64,000 nucleotides of DNA from Prorocentrum cordatum. Its lineage: Eukaryota; Sar; Dinophyceae; Prorocentrales; Prorocentraceae. The position numbers and the translations under genes are program-made. How positions within the stretch are numbered: position 1 is the stretch's first letter; each line of letters starts with the position of its first letter. This document shows, one piece after another, positions 44,187-54,467 of this stretch. The notes beneath the pieces are model-generated. The model ran no database searches. It saw nothing but the letters and a program-made list of their open reading frames with translations, and was not told the origin of the DNA. The stretch is from positions 732,501-796,500 of the forward strand of contig CAUYUJ010007224.1 of the NCBI GenBank assembly GCA_963575745.1, given 5' to 3'.

Positions 44187-44880
44187 GCATGACGTGGCGA
44201 CGCCCCAAAGTGGGGGGGCTTCTGCGGCCCCAAACAATTAATGAATTGACGCCGAATCTGTAATCACTTCCGATGTCTTTTTCGGGAGGCCATGTTCTAG
44301 ATGTTGTGGCCTACTTGGAAGGACAGGCAACCATGCCGTGGCATAGCACTGGAAATCATGACGCCAGCGCTGCAGTGGGAGCACGATTCGGGATGAGCGG
44401 AGGCGCGGAAATGAGGCCAGCGCTACAGCGGGAGCACGATTCGGAACGAGCGGTAGCCCGAAAATGAGTGCAGCGCTTCAGCGAGAGCAGAATTTTGAAA
44501 TAAACTCCAGCGGGGAAACGCGGAAATGAGGACGCGTAGCCTGACATAGCATGGCGTGGCGACGCCCCAAAGTGGGGGGAGGGCTTCTGCGGTCAAAAAA
44601 ATCAGCGAATCGACACCGCATGTGTAATCACTTCCGGTGTTTTTTTCGGGGGGGCATTTTTTCTGGATTTTGGGGCCTACTTGGAAGGACCGAAACCATG
44701 CCGTGGCATGGCGCTGCAAATAATGACGCCAGCGCTGCAGCGGAAACACGATTCGGAACGAGCGCAAGCGCGGAAATGAGGCCAGCGTTGCAGCGGGAGC
44801 ACGATTCGGAATGAGCGGTAGCGCGAAAATGAGGTCAGCGTTTCAGCGAGAGCAGTTCTTTGTATAAAAAAGCAAAACAG
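44187..44880 (+). repeat. 362-bp direct duplication with nested 49-bp repeats
   Basis: GTGGCGACGCCCCAAAGTGG starts at 44194 and again at 44556. Both copies continue with CTTCTGCGG, AATCACTTCCG.TGT, GGCCTACTTGGAAGGAC, CATGCCGTGGCAT and then two to three inner units (GCGGGAGCACGATTCGGAAC, GAGCGGTAGC, GAAATGAGGCCAGCG). Confidence 0.85.
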
Positions 44881-45002
44881 CGAACACCCAACTCCTGGTA
44901 ATCCGGTGTGCAAAAAAAACAATACGCGAAGGGGGGCTGGACATTTCCTGGACGCCACCAGGGGAGAGAGGAGAGTAGTATTCATATTGTGTAATTGTGG
45001 CG

Positions 45003-45092
45003 GAGAAGGAGGACGAGAAGGGTTACGAAGAGGAGGAGGAGGAGGAGGAGAAGGAGGAGGAGGAGGACGAGGACGAGGAGGAGGGGTGACGA
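45003..45092. repeat. (AGG)n microsatellite
   Basis: AGG and GACGAGG units, then a partial copy of the 43660-43835 repeat. Confidence 0.9.
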
Positions 45093-45309
45093 ACGACGAG
45101 CACCACGCAGAGAGTCAGCTCCAAGCTCTGGAGCTCGAGGGCCCCGCTGCGCAAGAGAACAAGATGACTCAGGACCCAGAGATCCGAGAATGTGATTTGT
45201 CAATCCGGCGGCTTTTCCCTGATTTCGGCCTCAGGGACCCTTTCCTCGGACCCCGGGACTAATCAAAAACGGATCCGGGACGAGAAAACATAGATCGGCG
45301 GCCGTCGGC

Positions 45310-45360
45310 GGACGTTTGGGGATGAAACGCCGGGCCCAGGGAAGGTGTCCAGGCTTCGGG
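45310..45360 (+). repeat. SINE-like short interspersed repeat, copy 6 (partial)
   Basis: TTTGGGGATGAAACGCCGGG then CCCAGGGAAGGTGTCCAGGC matches the family core. Confidence 0.45.
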
Positions 45361-45449
45361 GGAGCCGCGTGGTGAGCCATACTCACGACGTCGGACGTCT
45401 GGGAGGACCCCTTCTCCCCTCTTTCCTGCCTCCCTGCCTCCCTCATACG

Positions 45450-45610
45450 AACAACGATCGGGAGGGTGGACGAACAACGACCGCCACGAAGAGACAAGAG
45501 CTCCAGGGCCTAAAGGGAGCGAGAGAGGCCAGCTCTCGAGGGCCAGAGGGAAAGGCCAGAGGAGGGGCGACAAACGACGAGCGCCACGAAGAGAGTGAGC
45601 TCATCTGCGG
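45450..45610 (+). repeat. dispersed repeat, partner of 43660-43835
   Basis: See shared blocks under 43660-43835. Followed directly by an AGG array (45604-45662), as in the partner. Confidence 0.75.
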
Positions 45611-46359
45611 AGGAGGAGGAGGAGGAGGAGGAGGAGGAGGAGGAGGAGCAGGAGCAGGAGCAGGCGCTGATCACCCAGAGGAGATAATACTATTGAAAGA
45701 TTATCCAGCTGATAATTCGGCGAGACGGTTCTCCAATCATGCAGAGAAGAATGATCCCCTGTGTGATCCGAGGCTAAGGACTATCTGGGTGATTCTCTGG
45801 CCGACGCAACTTTCCCTCCAGTCATCTAGGATCAAAGGGCGAACAGCCAGTCCCTGGGGAAGGGTGCGCACAAACATCACGACGACGATCGCCTGGGAGG
45901 CCCCCTCCCTCCGTACAGTCAACCCTGATTGGTAGGTCGACCATACTTTGGTGCCCTGTCTATCCCGGCCTATGCATCCTGCACGTTCCTTGGTGTTCCG
46001 GGGCCACGCAGCCGTCGGAGGAGTCTTGTGTCCTCTCGGGTGCCCTGTTCACTGAAGCCCGACTGTAAGCCCCCCCCTCCTCCTCGAGAGTCTGCGGAGA
46101 GCCCCCGGGGCCCTCCGAGAGCCATCCACAGGGGGCCTCCTCCGACTCGGCCCGCCCCCCGCGGGGAAGCGCGACGATCGCCCGCGCCTCGCGCGAGCCC
46201 CGCGGCGCGGGCCGGGAGGCTGGCCCTCCCCCAGGGCAGGGGCGCGAGGGCGCGAAGACGTCTGCCCTGACGCGCTCGCGTCGTGACAGCATCCCAGCGG
46301 GAGGTTTTTGGCAGTCTCCAGCCTCCCGGGGGCCCTCACCGGGGGCCCTCGCTGAGAGG
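45611..46359. other. gene-free stretch
   Basis: An AGG array to 45662, then non-repetitive sequence. The frame 45700-45935 is weak and unsupported. Confidence 0.45.
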
Positions 46360-46395
46360 AGGAGGAGGAGGAGGAGAAGGAGGAGGAGGAGGAGG
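46360..46395. repeat. (AGG)n microsatellite
   Basis: Short AGG array directly abutting the dispersed repeat at 46396. Confidence 0.9.
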
Positions 46396-46545
46396 TACCC
46401 ATACTGCTACCCTTCGCCCTGTTTCTCCTTTTTGGGGCCTCTCGGGAAGCCCTCGTCGCCACCGCTGGATTCGCCTCGAAATCCTGGTCTGAGTGCCCCC
46501 TGGGAGAGGCCAGGGGAGCAGCGGTATCGGTGCCTTTTGGTTTCC
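46396..46545 (+). repeat. dispersed repeat, partner of 3755-3905
   Basis: Shared blocks are listed under the partner. Here the copy is followed by a SINE-like copy (46577-46640). Confidence 0.6.
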
Positions 46546-46576
46546 CTACTCGCCGGGCCCGGGTGGCGCCAGAAAA

Positions 46577-46640
46577 CGATTCGGGATGGAAGACCAGCCT
46601 CTGGGAAAGGGTCGGGACTTGCGGGGGCCCCGCATGGAAC
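46577..46640 (+). repeat. SINE-like short interspersed repeat, copy 7
   Basis: CGATTCGGGATGGAAGACCA, GCCTCTGGGAAAGGGTCGGG, GGGGGCCCCG: family core in order. Confidence 0.5.
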
Positions 46641-47563
46641 AAGCGCAAGACGTGTCCCACCCTCGGCGCGCGTTGCCAGGGCGCGGTGCTCGAGTTTCTA
46701 GGCGACTTGCGGTGGGGAGCGCTTCCTCAGCGCGATCCAGCGCGATCCAGCGTGGTTCCGCGTGCTGCGCCGCATGCTCTGGCCCGCCACGTTCCGGCGC
46801 GACACGCCGAGCACGTCCCGGCCCCCAGGCGTCAACGTTCCGAGCCTCTCCCAGCCTCCCGCCCCGCGGAGCGGAGCGGGCATTGCGCAGTAGGGGGCGG
46901 TCCAAAGAGAGGAGCGAAGAGACGTGCGCCTTGCATGCACCATCGGGGCCCCTGTGGGGCCCCGAACGTGCACAGAAGGTGCACTTGCACTCTCCTTCTT
47001 GGGAGTCTACCGTGGTGTATTGTTTCTCACGCTGCCCCCGCCCGAGCGGAACTGCTGGCCTGGAAGCTGCGCCTCGTGGTGCGGATAGGGCCGACACCCC
47101 GGGTGCAGCGGCCGCAACACTACGTTGCCCTGTGGTTGGGAATCCTCTGTCCAAAGCGCCTCCCCCCGCTTCTCGGCCCCCCAGTACGGTGTATTCGCGT
47201 CGCGTCGACCGGCGGCGACCCCAGCGCGTGCGCTTCAGGTGGAAGGCCGCCCGTGGCCCAGAATTGGCCGATCGTTCAGGTTTGCACGATCCCCGTGGTG
47301 TCGGGAGCCAGCGCCGGAGGCGACACGACGCGAACCTGCCGTACGCAGCACACGACGCGAACCCTGCCGTACGCGGCGCCCGAGCGGAGCGACTCGCCGC
47401 ATGAGCCTGCAGGGCACGGCGTGCCGCAGGGGCCGGCCGCCGCGGCGCGCTGGGCCGGAGCGCCTCGCACCGTGGGTGCGGCGGCGGCGGCGGCCGCGGC
47501 GGGTATTCTCTCTCGGGTCTGGCGTCTGGCGGTGGGCCACGGCGAGACGTCAGGCAGCACACT
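46641..47563. other. gene-free stretch
   Basis: Several frames are open on both strands because of high GC (46493-47404, 46530-47573, minus 46546-47634), but none has a recognisable domain or consistent protein character. GCGATCCA occurs twice in tandem at about 46732-46752. Confidence 0.45.
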
Positions 47564-47742
47564 GGTCGAGTAGGGGATCGACCACAAAAATGATTTACCC
47601 CAAAATTCATTTGTTCGTCGGATCTACCAGACAAATGCGCAGAACGTTCGTAGATATGCGAGCACTCTCACGCATGGTTGGTAGAATCGACGAACTAAGA
47701 AATTGGGGAGTAAATCCAGTCTGTAGTCGATCCCCTACTCGA
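47564..47742. mobile_element. 179-bp imperfect palindrome, MITE-like
   Basis: The left end TCGAGTAGGGGATCGAC (47566-47582) is the exact reverse complement of 47726-47742. Similarity continues inward for about 70 bases per arm (for example TTCGTCGGATCTACCA opposite TGGTAGAATCGACGAA). No target-site duplication is evident. No coding frame. It could equally be a hairpin-RNA source. Confidence 0.7.
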
Positions 47743-48026
47743 GTTGGGGAGCGCCACGACCCGTCACTCCGCTCAGGGCGCGCAGAGCGAATTGCGAGGC
47801 GCGCGGCGGCGAGCAGTTGCCCTCCTCTTTTTGTTATGTTTTTTTTTCCTCTCTCTCTCTCTCTCTCTCCCCCCTCGCTTTTGTCGGCAGGGGCGGGCCA
47901 GACCCCTGATTCAGAAGAAGAAAGAGAAGAAGAAGCAGAAGAAAAGCAATAATAATAGTCATCATACTAATAAAGAGAAGAAGGAGAAGAAGAAGAAGAC
48001 GAATAAATGCCATAAACCAAAATTTG
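47743..48026. other. no gene seen; CT and AAG tracts
   Basis: A (CT)n tract at 47850-47870 and an AGAAGAAG tract at 47913-48003. Confidence 0.6.
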
Positions 48027-48155
48027 TGGCGCTCCGCGCAGATCTCTTGGATCCGCGCTGGGACCCCCTCGCGGCGCCTTCAGCGCCGCCCCTGGCGCGC
48101 TCCGCGCCAAGGAGGGAGGTCCGGCGCAGATCCAACAAACCCGCGCGGAGCGCCA
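48027..48155. mobile_element. 129-bp inverted-repeat unit, MITE-like
   Basis: Ends TGGCGCTCCGCGC (48027-48039) and GCGCGGAGCGCCA (48143-48155) are perfect inverted repeats. Similarity continues inward with some mismatches for about 40 bases per arm (GATCTCTTGGATC.GCGC against its partner). The centre matches 2748-2812 and retains a hairpin. Confidence 0.65.
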
Positions 48156-48179
48156 AACGCTTATATGTATGGCGATGTT

Positions 48180-48216
48180 TCTTCTTCTTCTTCTTCTTCT
48201 TCTTTTTCTTCTTCTA
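48180..48216. repeat. (TTC)n microsatellite
   Basis: TTC units with one T run. Confidence 0.93.
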
Positions 48217-48439
48217 TGATTCCCGATCGCTGTTTCCTGGGACGGGACGCTAACCACCCTTTCCCTCCGCGGAGCTGCAAGCAGAGGTGTCCTTCCTGGT
48301 CGTGCTGGTGGACCTCGTGCGGAACCCGCCCCAGCTGCTGGACGCACCGCCGGGGCCCAAGGAGGAGCGCGCCCGTCCTTCGCTCGGAACGGTCGTCACG
48401 GGTACAGAAATATCAGCCAGCGTTGATTCCTAATCGATA

Positions 48440-48662
48440 GGAGGACAGGAGTAGGACGAGAGGAGGATAGGAGGAGGACGAAAGGATGACGGGAGCAGGA
48501 CGGGAGGAGGACGGCAGGAGCAAAATCAAGCAAACGCAAGCAAGCAAGCGCAAGCAAGCAATAACAAGCAAGCAAGAACACGCGATCAAGTGCAAGCAAG
48601 CAAGGGCAAGCAAGAGCAAGCAAGCGAGAGCAAGCACGCAAGAGTAAGCAAGCAAGCAAGCA
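48440..48662. repeat. GGAGGAC then (GCAA)n tandem repeats
   Basis: GGAC.GGAGGA units at 48440-48520, then GCAAGCAA units with GAGCAA variants at 48534-48662. The minus frame gives a Leu/Cys/Ala-rich repeat, not a membrane protein. Confidence 0.85.
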
Positions 48663-50215
48663 TCCAGGGGGGGGGGCATTGGAAAAATGGGCACGCCAAC
48701 CAACCGCAGCTCTGGTCATCTTTGAACCGGGTTCGTTGCCAGCGTCGCCACGGACGTAGCCCATTTGATACACCAGGCCGTTGGCGCGACAGCGGCCAGT
48801 GTCGGTTTGGGGCAACGCTTGTTGCTGGGCGTCGTGCCCACGTTTTCTGTACCATGGAGCTTCTAGGTCTGGACACGGCGGTTGGGCTGCGGTTGGGCTG
48901 ATTGCAGAAGCCGTCCAGGCGGGCAGGAGCAAGAGGAGAAAAGTGTTGTAGACCGGCTGCAAGCTCCTGCAACTTGAACAAGGGCTCGTTTCGGCAAAGA
49001 AATGTCGGGCCTTCGAGTCCCTGAGAGGAGAAGCCGGTTGTCAGCTGGTTCAGCTGGTTGCCAGATGCCAGTGTCAGCAACAAACATGTTCAGCTGGTTG
49101 TCAGAAGCCGGAGAGGATGCTGAAGGCATCCGAGAGTTCTCTACTTTTCCTCTGCTCACGCACCGTCTGGTGCAAGGCTTGACCTGACCTGACCTGACCT
49201 TCCAGTCCCTGCGATGGTGGCGTCTGGTCCCCAATCCCGCGCCCCCCCAGCAGAACACCTCCAAGTGCACAGCGTGAGGGGGCGGCGTTCCCTGTCGCCA
49301 GTGGATGCCGCATGTGGCCCACCCCGCCCGGGGGCACGTGGATCGGAGGCTGCCAGAAGGGTTCGTTGGACGAGGTTGGTTTCACCGGACTCGAGGTCCT
49401 CCCAGCCCGACCTCAGGCACTCCAGCACGGCCTGAGGCGCCCCCGCAGCCGTCGAAGTCACTCTTCTTGAACCAGACCCTCTCGCCGTCCTCGAGTGGAT
49501 CTGCCATCGGAGGCCCGAGGCCGATCTCTCGGCGATGCCTCGCCGCTTCCACGTCGAGCCTCTGGCCCTCGCTCGAGCTCCCTCCCCTCCCTGCCTCCCC
49601 CCCTCGATCCTCCACGGGTCCTCGATCCTCGGTCGACCCCCGCCCTCGCTCCTCCCTGGACCCTCGGTGGATCCTCCACCCACCGCCGATCAAGCGTCGA
49701 CCGCTCGCCGATCCCCGAGCGACCCTCGAGCCCCCCCTTCCCGCTCCATCCTCGCTCAACCTCGCTCGGCCCTCGGCGCGGCCGCCGCCCCCGCCGCCGC
49801 GCCGCCGCCAGGACTGAGGCCGCTGTGGGCGGCCGCGCGGCCGCGCCCCTTCGCCGCCCCCCGCCGCCGCTCTCGCGCGCGGCAGCGCCGGGCCCCCCGG
49901 CGCGCCGAACGCCGCCGCAGAGCTCCTCGGCGGCGCCGTCGTTGCCAACTGCAGCGTCGTCGCGTCGTCGTCGTCGTCGTCGGCGGCGTCGGCGTCGTCG
50001 GCGGCCTCCTCTTCGTCGTCGCCGTCGCCGCCTCGCGCCATCGTCAACGCTTCCATCAACGTCGTCGTTAGTCGTTCTTCTTCTCTCTCCGCTGTCGGCG
50101 ACTTCGTCGTCCCCCCCCGCCTCTGTCTCCTACTGTTGCGCCTCTTCCTTTTGGGCTACTTCCGCCCCACCTCCTCAACTGCCGCTTCCCGCTTCATCGT
50201 CGTCGTCCTCCTCCT
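48663..50215. other. gene-free stretch upstream of the retrotransposon
   Basis: CAGCTGGTT words recur at 49036-49105. TGACC occurs four times in tandem at 49180-49200. A GATCCTC-rich patch lies at 49600-49740 and a CGTCGT/GGCGTC microsatellite at 49960-50020. The long frame from 49495 is repeat/GC-driven until ORF1 begins. Confidence 0.55.
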
Positions 50216-50237
50216 TCCGTAGCCATTCTGGCTCAAG
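50216..50237 (+). other. dinoflagellate spliced-leader (DinoSL) relic
   Basis: Reads TCCGTAGCCATT, then CTGGCTCAAG. The DinoSL consensus is DCCGTAGCCATT then TTGGCTCAAG (D = A, G or T), so 21 of 22 bases match, with one C for T. It is not followed by a GT donor, so this is not an SL RNA gene; it is the mark of a trans-spliced mRNA copied back into DNA. It lies 181 bases upstream of the ORF1 start. Confidence 0.85.
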
Positions 50238-50418
50238 TAACACATTTCTCGAGGTGGCACGTGCCAGGCCAGCTCGGAGGGCACAGAAGCCCGCCCAAGG
50301 CAGCCTTCGGGAGCAGTTCCCGTTCACTGCTCACATACTCATTGTTTTTCGTTTGCCTGTACATCGCATTTTGCATTGCACGCTGTCAATATTACGTGCA
50401 TCGCACCAGTGTCCAGCG

Positions 50419-51084
50419 ATGGGCCGTCGCCGCAATGACCGTGCTTCTCGTGAGGCTGAGAGGTTCGACATGAGCCCGTCCGCTCCTCCTCGTCGTGGGC
50501 AACAGCGGGGTCATCTGCGTCGTTCGAGTCCGAGCTCAGGTCGTGGCTCCAGTCGAGATGTCATTCGTGATCGCAGCCGCTCCGAGTACAGCCAGGACTC
50601 CAGGCACAAGTCCGACCGTGGCGAGAGTGCGCCGTCTCAGGCGCCCACATGGCTCAGCTCCATCGTGGAGCAGGCGCGTGACACCAACAGCTCGATCAAG
50701 CAGCTGGAACAAAACATGCAGCAGGAGTTGGACAGCATGCGCAGCGCGCTCTCCACGCACGACGCGAACCACAGGGCCGTCCACACGCGGCTCGTTCAGG
50801 TGGAGGCTGCCCGGTCGGGCGCCGTCACCGCCGCGGCCCAGGCCGCGATCGACATCAAGCTGGAGGGCATCCAGTCAGAATTGGCCTCGCTGAAGGCACG
50901 CCCTGCTCCATCTTCTACGGCAGGCAGCAATGCACCGAGTTCGGCTGGCGGTCAGCGCCAGCAGGGCCCGCAGGGCCCACCTGCGGTCAAGACGGGGTGC
51001 TGGGTCGGCACGTTCCCGCGCGCCCTGACCGCGCAGCAGCGCCAGCATCACTGGGACATCGTGGTCTCGCCGCAGATTCCGTAA
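50419..51084 (+). pseudogene. LINE ORF1-like protein with coiled coil, broken
   Basis: From Met 50419: an Arg/Ser-rich basic N-terminus (GRRRNDRASREAERFDMSPS...), then a predicted coiled coil (SSIVEQARDTNSSIKQLEQN..., to about residue 155), a Gly/Ser/Pro linker, and the block VGTFPRALTAQQRQHHWDI. TAA at 51082-51084 interrupts the frame, but the same frame reads on as FLRDDASLEIARVAKSYSVE... to TGA at about 51269. ORF1 proteins of LINEs bind RNA; the basic region and coil fit that role. This is inference. Confidence 0.6.
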
Positions 51085-51688
51085 TTTCTACGTGATGATG
51101 CATCTCTGGAGATAGCTCGAGTAGCTAAGTCATACTCCGTCGAGTTTTCCACTGAGGAGAACGCGACCTCCTTCTCCAACTTGTGCAGCGGCGTAGATCT
51201 TACGTGGCATGACCCGCGTGTGATCAGCGGGCCAGCATCATCCGTGTGCGTGGTGACTTACCTATATTGATGTACGTGCCCGCCAGCGGGCAGCCAACCA
51301 TGTGCGGCAGCAAACTCTCGACATGCTGAAGAAAGGTGGCCGTCCCATGGGCAACTTCCACTTGGGCGTGAATGGGTATCAAGGCTTGGTACACTTGTCA
51401 TCACCTGAATACGTATTCGAACTGTACTACATCAAGGGCGCCACCGAGACGGGCTTCCAGCACGAGCCGAACATTGGAGAGTTTCCGCTACTGGCACGTG
51501 GCTGTCAAAGATGTGCTCGACCTCTTCGAGTCGGTGGCATCGTCGTCAGCCGTCGTCAGCCCCTGCTGGCCAATAGGAACTGCACGAACGAGGCCATAAG
51601 CCATACCATCGTGGACAGCAGCAGCTTCAGTCTCCTGGAATACTTCGGCGCGAGGATTGCCTTGGGGAGCCGCCTGCCTGTGTTCTGA
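51085..51688 (+). pseudogene. ORF1 remnant with further frame changes
   Basis: After the 51082 stop, coding-like sequence continues in the same frame to about 51268, then in another frame (…LDMLKKGGRPMGNFHLGVNG…, about 51300-51470), then in a third (…EFRYWHVAVKDVLDLFES…, about 51477-51600). Each transition implies an indel. Confidence 0.45.
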
Positions 51689-51723
51689 ATGCTGAGCCTG
51701 CCAGCCCTGTCTCTGCTAGCTCT

Positions 51724-52590
51724 GTGCCTGTCTTTGCTAACTCGTCACCCTCACCCCGTGGCCCCGTGCAGTCCTCCCCCTGTCTTACCACTGAAGGTTC
51801 TCTATATCTTACCACGTGGCATGCGCGCGCTCTCTTTGGCAGTATTTGGACGTCTCACGAGATGCAAACCCGTCATTTGAAATACGTTCGGAGGCTTTTG
51901 AAGCGCCACGACGTTATTATGCTCCAGGAGACCCATGGGAACGAGGAGGACTTGGAGGAGGCTCGTCGTCGCCATCCCAGGTTTAAAGCTTTTGGGAGGT
52001 TCATAGGGTCTGAAAATGCTGGTGGAATGGCTATTTCGGTCCACGAGAGGCTTGTATCTCAGTTTCTGGTTTTCGAGGTATCGGAAGTTGTCAGGGGGCG
52101 CGTTCTGGTCGTTCAGATGTTCGGCGCAGCCGGGTTTCTCCAGCTCATCAATGTCCATATCGACCCCTCCCTCTCTCACACGGCGATAAAGCGTCAGCTT
52201 CGGGAACTTGCGCACGCGTCTCTTGTGCCCGCTGCTGCTGAGACTGTTCTGGCAGGGGATTTCAATGTTTGCGCTGCCGGTGAAGGGCGGCTTCGGACTC
52301 GGGACGGCGCGACACTCATGCACTCTCTTCACCTCGCTCACTACTTCCAGGATTTGTTCCGGGGATACGCAGAAGTAGATCAACCGCGCCACGCTCATAG
52401 ATCATGTAGGGGCGATCGAGCTATCTCTGTGGGAAGGACTGACATACTATATGTATACACCCCCTCTATGGCCCTGCTTGACTACAAGCCTATCTCTGGT
52501 GTCGTGTCCAATCTATTTCAAGACAGTCTGCCATGTGATCACGTTGCCGCCTCTTTCTCGCGGCTCCGTCTGCTGGTGCCAGCCGCGGCG
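51724..52590 (+). pseudogene. LINE ORF2, AP-like endonuclease domain
   Basis: Protein-like from about Trp at 51805. Motifs: DVIMLQETHGN (Glu of the metal site), VLAGDFNV (D-x-N), and near the end DHVAASF (Asp-His pair). These are the signatures of the endonuclease/exonuclease/phosphatase fold that nicks target DNA for target-primed reverse transcription. A frame change at about 52570-52590 separates it from the reverse transcriptase part, which starts in another frame with RGDVPKWTVRSEF. Confidence 0.75.
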
Positions 52591-54467
52591 ATGTCCCGAA
52601 ATGGACGGTCCGCTCTGAGTTTTCCCAAATTGAACTTAAAAGCGTTTTCATTGACATCGGTATTTCGGACGACCCTGCCCAGAGGATTCTGGATTGTGAG
52701 GAAGTTATATATGAGGCTGCTCGTCGCGTTAAACATCGGCATGAGGTCCGTGGACCCCGAAGCGTTGAGAAAAAGATCTCTTGGATGCTCGCACTGCCTC
52801 GGGCTGCTAGGAGTAAAGATCGCCGCGCCGCTAGGCGAGCCTGCTGCGCGCCCCCGAGGCCACGGCAGTTTTTCGCTTGCGAGGTCACGCAGTGGCACGA
52901 CCAGCAGAGCTCCCAGGATGAGTTTGCCAGTCTGATGAATGTCTCCTTACGGCGCGAGGAGCAAGTGCTACTAGCTGGCCAATCTGTTAGGCCAGAACGT
53001 AAAGATCAGAGAGTCGTTCGGCTTCGTGATTTAGCTGCTGCATGCGCCCCGTTCGATCGTCGCATCTATCTTCGCAGCATTACCAACTCCAACGGACTTC
53101 CGTTCGCATTGCCCGAGGAATCGGCCAAGGCCTTGGCGGCATGCTGGGGAGAGATGGGCAAAAAACGCATCGTGGACCCCGAGCACTTTAAGGTTCTGGA
53201 CACGTACATTCAGACTGTTTCGTTCGATTCGACTTGGGAGGCATCGGAGGGGGCGCGCGCAGATCTAATTCGTCGATGCCGTGAGTCAGCTCCCGGGCCT
53301 GATGGCATATCCTATGGAGCTTGGAAGGCTGGAGGCCAGGTGTTCTCCTCTGCCCTGTGCGGTCTGTGCCAACACGTGATCGCTGGAGGCGAGGTCCACG
53401 ACTCTTTCAATGGAGGACTTGCGGCTTTTCTGCCCAGAGGAGATGGGGGCCCCTCCACCCGAGCCCAAACCCGCGACCCCGCCTCCACTCGCCCTCTCAC
53501 CCTCAGTAACACCGACAATGAGAGTATTGCCGCTGCCCTTGCTGCTCCGCTTGCCAGGGCGCCAACCTACCTTCGTCGCGGCACCCAGCAGGGATTTGTG
53601 CCTGGCCGCCAAGGGCTCGAGCATATCATAGATGTCGATTCGGCGCTTGCGATTCTCAGCGGTGTTGAGTTCGAGCAGGAGCGCGGAGCATGCTGCTTCG
53701 CCTTAAAAGCGGCCTTCCCGAGCATGCGTGTGCAGTGGATCGAGCACGTGCTCGAGAAGATCGGTGTTCCGTCTTGGTATCGAAGCTCAGTGATGAAACT
53801 ATATCAGAACATGAACATTCTTGTCAACTTTCGGCGAGCCAGCGGCCATCCTTACAAAGTCGAGCGAGGGGTGATACGGGGGTGTCCTCTGTCGGGAGCG
53901 CTCTTCGCCGTCTGCTTTGACCCTGTGCTTCGGTGCCTGCATAGCTTCCCTGGCTCCATGTGTGACCCCGAGTTCTCGCTCCACGGGTTCGCGGATGACT
54001 TCGCCATGGTCGCAGTGAACATTTTCAGCTCTCCCCCGAATGTATTCCGTGGACTCCTTGAGCAGGCCAAATGCACAGGGCTCCATATCCACATCGCGAA
54101 GACTCAAAGCATCATACCTCGTCGCCTGGATCCCGGCGCCGTTCGGGAGGCATTTCAACGCTTGGGCCTCGAACTTCGGAAGTTCAAGCTATCTGATCAT
54201 GGGAAATTTCTGGGCCTTACTCTTGGGGTTGGATCTCGGGTGCTTTCGTGGCGCGGGCCAGCCCCGCCCCTTACAAGCTTCCACCTCGCGTTGCTCGGCC
54301 GGTCCTTCTGTCAGAACGTAGAGGCATATAACATATATTGCTTCCCCGATTGCACGTGCGTCGCGCAGGTGCTCCCTCCATCCGCTCAGATGTTGAAGAT
54401 CGAAGCCAAATCCATAACACGTTCAACATGTGGCCCCAACAACGCGATTACCCCCATCATGATGTAG
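52591..54467 (+). pseudogene. LINE ORF2, reverse transcriptase domain (first catalytic Asp changed)
   Basis: Motifs in order: PGPDGISYGAWK, FLPRGD..., RPLTLSNTDNE, GTQQGFVPGRQ, CCFALKAAFPSM (motif A), GVIRGCPLSGALFAVCFDP (motif B), LHGFADDFAMV (motif C), GKFLGLTLG. In motif A the first catalytic Asp of FDF-AAFPS-type sequences is Ala (codon GCC, 53700-53702); the FADD box (53988-53999) is intact. TAG at 54465-54467 interrupts a frame that reads on as SLAAFGFAIDVRRLTLHCKP. The copy is therefore dead. There is no RNase H domain. Confidence 0.82.

Noticed and set aside
46493-47634. Long overlapping frames on both strands (303, 347 and 362 codons)
   Set aside because: Very high GC suppresses stops; none has a recognisable motif, and the frames contradict one another.
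48413-48703. Minus-strand Leu/Cys/Ala frame resembling a membrane protein
   Set aside because: Translation of a GCAA tandem repeat.
50216-50237. A functional spliced-leader RNA gene
   Set aside because: The leader is not followed by a GT donor or an Sm-type site; it is followed by retrotransposon 5' UTR.
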